64,000 nucleotides of DNA, from the NCBI GenBank assembly GCA_026745465.1, contig JACYXH010000205.1, positions 944,501-1,008,500 on the forward strand. The letters run 5' to 3'. Positions 50,970-64,000 of the stretch are shown here, piece after piece. A program made the position numbers and the translations under genes. Origin of the DNA: Lota lota. Lineage: Eukaryota; Chordata; Actinopteri; Gadiformes; Lotidae. Each line of letters begins with the position of its first letter. Within the stretch, counting starts at the first letter, position 1. The notes under the pieces are model-generated. The model was not told the DNA's origin, ran no database searches, and saw only the letters and a program-made list of their open reading frames with translations.

Positions 50970-53900
50970 ATGAAGTGCCTGAACAACCGGGCTGAGAGCC
51001 ACCTCAGTGGGCAGGTGGAGTGTGAGTTGGAGCGTGTGGGAAATGGGGCCTGGGTGAACCAGGGCTTCTGTGGCACACCTCCGGCCCTGCCGAGGGTGGT
51101 GAGCACCATCTACAACCCCCAGCCCATCTTCCCGGGATCGGGCTCAGTGGACAGCATGGGCATGCCGGACCCGGGACCCCTCAACTCATTCAAGGCACAG
51201 CCAGAGGCCCTTGAAGGGAAGTCGTTCAAAAAGCGGAGGGGCTGTTGCTCCTTTGTCAAAGGTAGGCTGCCCCGTTCAATATTTCAGAATACATGTGAAG
51301 AATCAAATATGAAATGAATCTACATGAGCTGCGTACTGAAACTAAAAACTATGAAAATGTACCAAAAATGTAACGCACACAAGCTGAAGAAAATGTGAGG
51401 ATGTTTCTTTATAACCATGGGTCTAACTATTCCCTATCCAGAGAACCCATTTCATAAAGTAAGGATACACAACTATAAAATGCATGTATGTTGCATCTTA
51501 AACCTCAGCTTACTGTAAGGTTACTGATCGTGATTAACAAACTTTTCTCTGCAGGGCTGTGGGGCACAACTCTGACCGAAGACAACACAGACAACAGAGA
51601 GCAGTTCATGCGGACCACACTCAGGGAGTTACTGGTCTATCTGGTGTTCCTGGTAGATATATGCCTTTGTAAGTGCACTGTGAATAACACTAATAAGCAT
51701 GTATTTAAGGGTTTTTAGGGTTAGACTGAGAATTCAAATAAAGAGTGAATTTTTTTTGGGATTCTCAACCAAAAAACAACAACAACAACAACAACAACAA
51801 CATTGTTTTAGAGAGAAGTATTAAGTCAGTAGGGCTGCAAAAACCTTTTATTTTCTATTGTTGACTCATCTACTTATCACCTTAATCCGAGATGATCGTC
51901 TGTCACTGTGATGTAGCGTCATCTGAGCAGGTTGTTACTGTGGTACACCTGTTTACCATGTTGATTTATCATCGACTGCCTGAGTTTGTCCACTATAAAT
52001 GTCCTCCCCATCCCATTCAGCTTGAGGCATTGTTCGGCTGAACAGCACCAGTGAAAGGAACACAGGGCCTGCTCGTTTGCTTTCCACTGATAAGAGCAAT
52101 GGCCTCAGCCATTGATGCTTTGTGCCGTTTAGGTTGACATTGTTTGATGAAGCTCTTTGCGTCCATCCAATACGTGCACTCTGTAAACCAATTAGTGCCT
52201 CTAATCTCACCCGATTTGACTGCTATGGCAGAGCAACACAACAGGAGTTGAATGGAGGCTTGCATGAGTGTGTGTTCCTGACTTAGCCTTATCTTGGCCC
52301 TATTGAATGAGGCAACATTTAAAGATGAGCCTGAGCAAAGCCTGATATGGATCCACGATTGTGCACATAATGTGAGTATGTTGTCTTTCAGTGACATATG
52401 GAATGACGAGCTCAAGCACCTACTATTACACCAAAGCCATGACGGACCTGTTTGTGAGCACAGGCGGCGATGCCGGTGTTGCGTTTCAGGATATTGACAG
52501 TATGGCCAACTTTTGGATCGTGAGTTCCCTCCATCTTCCAAATACACTGATTTATCCATAAATAAACGTTCCATTCCGAACCACCTGCTTCTGTTTCTGG
52601 ACAGTATGCTAAGGGCCCCTTGCTGGATGGCCTCTACTGGACTAAATGGTACAACAACCAGCCGTTGGCCAGTGGAGAGAGGTCCTTCATCTACTATGAG
52701 AACATGCTGCTGGGGGTCCCACGGATGCGCCAGATCAAGATCAAGAACAACTCCTGCAAGGTCCACAGTGACTTCCAAGATGAAATCAAGGGCTGCTACG
52801 ACATCTACAATGAGATGAAAGAGGACGACCAGAGCTTTAGAAACATCAATGGCACCGCGTGAGCTAATCGCTGTCCTCTTGTCGTTTTTAAAGTGCATTG
52901 TGCAATATTCAGTGTGCTGTAAGATTCTAGTTTCACTTACATTGGTGTTGATTGTATTTATTTTCTGTGATTGACTTTTCTGCCTCATCAGCTGGACGTA
53001 CCATACAGAGAAAGAGATCAAGGGCTCTGCACACTGGGGGTTGCTAACCTCGTACAGCGGTGCAGGGTACTACCAGGACCTGAATACCACCAAGGATGAG
53101 AGCGCTGCCATGTTGAGCGAACTGATAGACAATCTGTGGTTGGATCGAGGAACCAGAGCAGTCTTCATTGATTTCTCCACTTACAACGCCAACATCAACA
53201 TGTTCTGTGTCATCAGGTCAATGAGTAAAAATAATTGTGACTATTTTACATTCACTTTTAACTGAAATATTTTCGATATAATAATGATTTTGACAAAAAG
53301 GGTTAATTTATTTTTGCAGGTTGCTGGTTGAATTCCCAGCTTCTGGTGGCGCTATTCCTTCCTACCAGATAAGGACAGTGAAACTGATCCGCTATATCAC
53401 TCACTGGGATTACTTCATACTGGGCTGCGAGTGTGTCTTCTGCTTGTTTATCCTCTATTATATTGTAGAGGAGATTCTTGAGCTGCGAATACACAAGTTA
53501 TCTTACTTCAAAAGTGTCTGGAACATATTGGACGTGGTTGTTATAATGGTGAGGAGTTTTTGGAGGGGCTTGTTTTGGCAAATATTTGCTGTAACTGAAA
53601 AACGATGACGTCACGTAATTCACTATAATGACTCTACATTTTATTTTACAGCTTGCCCTCATTGCAGTCGTGTTCAATGTTTTCCGCACCATCAAAGTAG
53701 ACAAGCTGCTTAGCAAACTTTTGCAACAACCAGACATCTATGCAGATTTTGAATTCCTGGCATTCTGGCAAACACAATACAATAATATGAATGCAGTAAA
53801 CTTGTTCTTTGCTTGGATTAAGGTAAGAACCAACTAAATAGTGTGCCAGACCATCATGTCCATATCCATTATTGAAAAGATAGTGCCTGGCTATCATTTC

Positions 53901-55468
53901 TTCATGTTCTGGTCTTCCCTACAGATCTTCAAATACATCAGTTTCAACAAGACCATGACTCAACTTTCCTCGACGCTGGGTCGATGTGCAAAGGATATCC
54001 TTGGATTTGCAGTCATGTTCTTTATCGTGTTCTTTGCTTATGCTCAACTTGGTTACTTGATCTTTGGTACGGAGGTGGATTCTTTCAGCACCTTCGTCAA
54101 GTGCATGTAAGAATTTTGAGAGGGCCGCTTGGCTAAATATACAAAATGTTGAATCGTTACTAAAAGTATACAAAAAGTTATTGCTTACGCTTTTTTTTTT
54201 TGTCTTAAGGTTTACACAGCTCAGAATTATCCTCGGTGACTTTGACTACGACGCAATTGAGCGTGCCAACAGGGTACTCGGCCCCATCTACTTTTTCACC
54301 TATGTGTTCTTTGTCTTTTTTGTTCTGCTGGTAAGTTGTACCAGACACTCTTCCAAGCAGTAAAATAAACTTGAGAACGGGTTCCCTCAAATTCATTCTG
54401 ACTATTTGCTTCCTAGAACATGTTTTTGGCCATCATAAATGACACATATTCTGAGGTGAAGGAGGAGCTCTCATTGCAGAAAGATGACCTACAGATTACT
54501 GACCTCATCAAGCAGGTAACAGCATCGTCACCTTGTGTGAATGTTGAATGAAGCGCAACATGTTCTATACTTTTACCTACAATACTGCAAGCACAAATGT
54601 CCTCTCTTTGTAACGCAGAGCTACATGAAAACATTCATGAAGTTGAAGCTCAAAAAGGAGAAAATATCCGATGTTCACAAAGCCCTACGATCTAAATCAG
54701 GGGAGATTGAATTCAAGGATTTCAGAGAAACCCTGAAGGAGTAAGTCATGACAACTAAACAAATTTGAAAGGGGCTGCCTCAATACTATTACATTTTGAA
54801 CCTTATCTTGGTCCTACTTGATGTTCTGCAAGGATGGGACATGCCGACCATGAAATCTCTGCAACCTTCTCTCGGTTCGACTACGATGGCAACCAAGTTC
54901 TGGACCAAGAAGAGCAAGAAAGGATGAAGGCAGAATTGGAGGAAAAGAGGGTTTGTACCTAATTCTCAATTTATACATCTCACATGGCGAATGATTGTAC
55001 AAGAGTAGTTTCTAGTTTAATCTGTCTTTTTTGCATGTTCCTCAGGAGGCTCTCAGTGCTGAACTCAACAAGCTCGGGATGGATTACGATAAAGGTTTAG
55101 AGGAGGAGACGTCTCTTAAGACAGCTCAGAAGGAAACATCCAATCAAACCATAGTGGAGCATAGGGAAATTCAGAGGTGAGTTTACAATTTATGAGACTA
55201 CCAGTACCATTGCACTTAAATTCAATTATTCAAGACATAGAAAGACTTAGAATGCATCGTGTAAATATAACCAAACCCACTAGCACACTGACAAGGAATG
55301 TCAGTCTTGGTTGCTCTTAATGTACTATGAACAATGCAAACCAAACTAACGGTGGAAAATCTTTCTTTGGATAAAAGGTTGTCCAGACAGGTTGTTCAAC
55401 TGGAAAGCTCTGTTGCGGCCATTGTGCCGCAGATTGAAATGATTATGAAGAAGCTGGGATTTAAGTAA
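50970..55468 (+). CDS. pkd2l1: PKD2L1, polycystin-2-like cation channel
   Basis: Six-transmembrane TRPP channel, calcium-permeable, in cilia and in cerebrospinal-fluid-contacting neurons and taste cells of vertebrates. Exons: 50970-51261, 51555-51668, 52392-52519, 52605-52858, 52992-53216, 53320-53548, 53652-53822, 53925-54106, 54210-54330, 54417-54515, 54619-54740, 54833-54950, 55046-55176, 55378-55468 (2277 nt, 758 aa; human 805). S1 is in exon 2 ([16 protein letters not shown]). Exons 3-6 encode the extracellular polycystin domain ([30 protein letters not shown]). S2-S6 follow. The pore helix and filter are [11 protein letters not shown] (LGD at about 540-542). A C-terminal EF hand, [12 protein letters not shown], begins near 662, then a coiled coil ([20 protein letters not shown]). 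The N-terminus is unlike mammals. The exon 5 donor is a weak GTCAAT. Confidence 0.97.
51771..51803. repeat. (CAA)n microsatellite
   Basis: About nine CAA units in the PKD2L1 intron between exons 2 and 3. Confidence 0.95.
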
Positions 55469-56587
55469 ATGGTAAGGAAACCAATGGGATATGTTCCATA
55501 TTATGCTATTGGGATTATTTTTTATATAGATCTGCATTCATAACTTGTATTATTTGCCTTTTGCCTTTATCCAGAAAAATGAATTTTACTCAGATGGGAA
55601 TTTCTCAGCTCAGACCGATAGATGGATTAAACCAAGACTCCATACCGCAGACCAGTCCCTTCTGGCAGTTCATTATGCATAATAATATGATTCTCCTGTG
55701 TAACCCAAGTAGAACTTACTGTATATGATTCTCAAATTTGACCTCACAGTAGAACAGGGTGTTATCACACAGTAACAGTGCTTTGCAACATTTCAATGGT
55801 GTTTGGTAACGTAAGTTTACCATTTTGCATTCACTTCAGCGTGTATCTTGGAGCAGGAACACAATTGAACAATAGTCCAATCAATACTAAAAGAAAATCC
55901 AGTGCATAAATCTATATTCTTCTATAAAATTATTAAATAGCCTACCACAAATTACAAGCAAGCATTATGTGCATATAGGCATGATAACGTTTTAGGTTAT
56001 TAGGTTATATATTACTGCAGTGTGGTAGATTTAAAACAATATTATTACGTGGTTAGCTTGGATTGCTATTGCTGTCTTTACAATCTTCAATTTGTTTGTT
56101 TATTTTTCTTGCTATTTCCACACTAGTACAAAGATTAAATACCTGTATACTAGGGAATCTTTAGCTCAAATTGATATCTTACAAATTAATGTAATCAATG
56201 TTAATGGCCTGTCAATTCACTGTGGCAGGGCTATTTTTGAGTACATTATACATACTTCATACACATAAACCAACGTACAAGATTTGTAAATGCTTACGAA
56301 TGTGTTTATTATTATTCTGTGCATGTAGTGCATGGTTAACTGTTTTTGTGATCTGGATTAGTTAACCAAAATACTAGACTATTCATGCAATGTCTATTTG
56401 TAATGAAATAGTCTTGCATGAAAACTTTGTCCAAAATTTACAGAATACATCTGAGATATTTTTGCCTGAGGCAAATCAGCACAATATTCATAATAAAATA
56501 GCTTATATGTTTACCCTCTAAAATTGCACATTTGAATGATCACACAAAAAGCTATAAATTGTATATTTATTATATATGTATATTTAT

Positions 56588-56618
<31 letters not shown>

Positions 56619-58478
56619 AGGGTTCCTTTCACAATAAGAGAATGGACACATTCTAGTGAATTCATAGATTGTTGCTGGTATTTTACATTTATATGTAAAG
56701 CATTAAATATAATAAATGTTCATGAATAACATGTTTCAAAAGTTCCTTTATTTTGGATGGGTTATTTGTGTCTTTTGTTTGAATGAAATGTTGCAAGTTA
56801 TCCAGTACTGCAATCCAACTAAGCTTTTGAATTTCAACTGTCACAAATAAACTTGCTATTACATTCAATTTTTTAAGCATCTGATACATGTCAAACATGC
56901 AATTCCAACATAAACATTGTCCATTTCCTTCTACTCTCTAAAAAACGGCACAAAATACAATGGGGAAACTTTTGATTTGAAATTAACCTGAAATTGCAAT
57001 GAAGCCTAATTATTACAATTTGCAGACATGGCAGCTATGGTGTATCCATTCATTATATTGCTAAAACTCTATGAATGGAAATTAGATGACCTACATTATG
57101 TACATAATCGTCAACTTTTTAAAGGGTTTATATTTACAAATCCACATGACCATGTTCAGTTGTTGTTTTTTTAACACAAAAGGAGCTACTTTTATAAGAC
57201 TGTACATAATGGCACACAAATTACAGGACAAAAATAACAACAAACGATTATAGCATTCACCAGTGCTCTCATAAATGCTTTAGTCTAAAATGCTTTTGGA
57301 CATTTGAACAGCTAAACAATGGTTGAATGAGAATTCAGTTTAAATGAAGGATGACATCAATCGAATCATTGAAGAAATTAATTTAAAAAATAAATTAATG
57401 AAAATATGGATTTAGCTTAATCTAACACAAAGAACATTTATATGAAGCATTGTTTTTTCCTTTATATTGATAAAGGGGAGAAATCATGATGTAAATCATG
57501 ATGGCTAGTTTGACAGATTATTGTTCTAAATAAGTTATTGTGTGTATATAAAAAAAGAACAGATTGAAAAAGGGAGCCATTACAATTTTCTGTGAAGGGA
57601 ATCACTGTAACAGGAATAAACAACAATTTTAGATCCAAGGACGAACACGGAGACCAGTCCCAGAAAGAATTCAACTCATTTATCTGTACAAAATGTTTTT
57701 GGTTTGGGAGAAAAACATATGGGAGTTTAAGCTATTTACATAGTATTTATACACTCCACATATTCTGGCCTAACCCTAATGAGATAGAAGCAAAAACAAA
57801 AAATGTATGAACAAAAAAAGTACTTCTTGAATGAGAACATGCAGGTACGTATATTGTTTTTAAATCTACGTTGTTGAATTTCCTGCAGTAGACTGCATTT
57901 TCACCTTCCATCTTTCTCTTTGAGTGAACATAGAACCACAGAAGACCACCAATAATTTGGTGGTCTTTCTCTAGACCAAGTGCAAACAATAAAAGCCAAA
58001 AGAAAAGCGTTGAATACTGGAACACTTGATTATAACACAATACATATGTATATAAATGACCTGAAACCATGGATGTTTTAATGTATAATTAATCCTGATC
58101 TGAAATTCCCGGTAAGTGATTGTCAAAGCCCAAATGTATATTGTATCTTGTTGGTTTAGAGGCATTGAAGTGTTGTTAACAAAAATGTAACCAAGTGGTA
58201 ATCTTAAAATGTATGAAGAAAATGATTTTGCAATGTACACCTTAAATTACTCGGACGTGGCTTTTTTAGTATTTTATTTTACAGCGATACCATATATGTG
58301 TGTGTGTGGGTTGATTCTTATTATAAAGCAAATAAACTCCTGATTTGCCATTTACAGTAACAACAAATATTATTTTAAAGCCTTTGTGACTAGGGGTCCC
58401 TAAACATCGTCCCTATAGCACCAGTGTCAAGAGTTTCCCCATCAGAGCGTGGACGGTGTGGTGAAAGAAAGGACCAGC
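55469..58478. other. Convergent PKD2L1 and TIAL1 3' UTRs
   Basis: No coding exon is supported. A plus-strand AATAAA at 56492-56497 could end PKD2L1 and a minus-strand AATAAA (plus TTTATT at 56747-56752) could end a 1.7-kb TIAL1 3' UTR, leaving about 250 bases between them. The sequence is AT-rich with a (TA)n near 56590-56610. Confidence 0.45.
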
Positions 58479-63650
<5,172 letters not shown>

Positions 63651-64000
63651 CTGGAGAAACACAAGGTTAAACATTGGAGGCGATTAAAGCATTAGAAGTG
63701 TCTTATCTTAATGTGATTTAACACGTGTTTAACCAACACAACCAACTTAAACGTGTGTTTATCGCCAGCTCTGGGATGCATCTCCATTGACTCAGACAAG
63801 GGCTCAATAAATAGCCCTAGCTTAAGACAATGATTTAGCAATTAACCAAACACTTAGCGGGGCATCCCTATATAGTCTAGCGGATAACGCACACCAAACA
63901 CGGTCAGCAACATAGCTAAATACATGTTCATTAGACACCAATAGCTATACAGCTCACCACGGTGTAACAATCCACTGCTGTATTTTTAACTATTTAAACG
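63651..64000. other. TIAL1 intron 1, partial
   Basis: No coding exon is visible on the minus strand upstream of the first RRM1 exon. No other feature is seen. Confidence 0.6.

Noticed and set aside
52017..53021. 334-codon minus-strand open frame
   Set aside because: It lies opposite PKD2L1 exons 3-5 and their introns, shows no domain resemblance, and crosses clear plus-strand splice sites.

Overview
The window is vertebrate nuclear DNA, almost certainly from a ray-finned (teleost) fish. The evidence is GT-AG intron/exon genes with short introns, many long (CA)n/(GT)n microsatellites, small hAT-like MITEs, and genes that are single-copy animal genes with fish-like divergence from their mammalian homologues. 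I cannot name the species. All gene models were spliced by eye from open frames, splice sites and remembered family proteins; intron phases were checked exon by exon.

Layout, left to right. (1) 463-2742, minus: a five-exon gene I do not recognise, predicted single-pass membrane protein of about 210 aa. (2) 3341-11642, plus: HERC4, an RCC1-repeat/HECT ubiquitin ligase with 23 coding exons, sharing a divergent promoter with gene 1; a hAT-like MITE sits in each of two introns. (3) 12641-13883, minus: COX5B, a cytochrome c oxidase subunit in four exons with an intron made mostly of microsatellite. (4) 14997-16243, minus: DNAJC12, a J-domain co-chaperone. (5) 16830-20437, plus: SIRT1, an NAD-dependent deacetylase, divergent from DNAJC12 across a 586-bp shared promoter with CRE and E-box motifs. 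(6) 21940-24886, plus: CACUL1, a cullin-like protein. (7) 28266-43286, plus: MYPN (myopalladin), five Ig domains and very enlarged low-complexity linkers. (8) 47669-48091, plus: ATOH7, a single-exon proneural bHLH gene with a TATA box and paired E-boxes. (9) 50970-55468, plus: PKD2L1, a polycystin-family channel. (10) 58479-63650, minus: TIAL1 (TIAR), an RNA-binding protein whose first exon lies beyond the window; it converges on PKD2L1.

The genes do not form one pathway; they are linked by synteny. As I recall the human map, SIRT1, DNAJC12, HERC4, MYPN and ATOH7 are together on 10q21, whereas PKD2L1 (10q24), CACUL1 and TIAL1 (10q26) are elsewhere on chromosome 10 and COX5B is on chromosome 2. 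The fish block therefore mixes neighbourhoods that are separate in human.

I see no wholly new system. The best leads are the unrecognised membrane-protein gene, candidate poison exons in TIAL1, a tandem repeat that runs through the ATOH7 stop codon, repeat-expanded MYPN linkers, a one-base phase break in HERC4, and two perfect non-coding palindromes.
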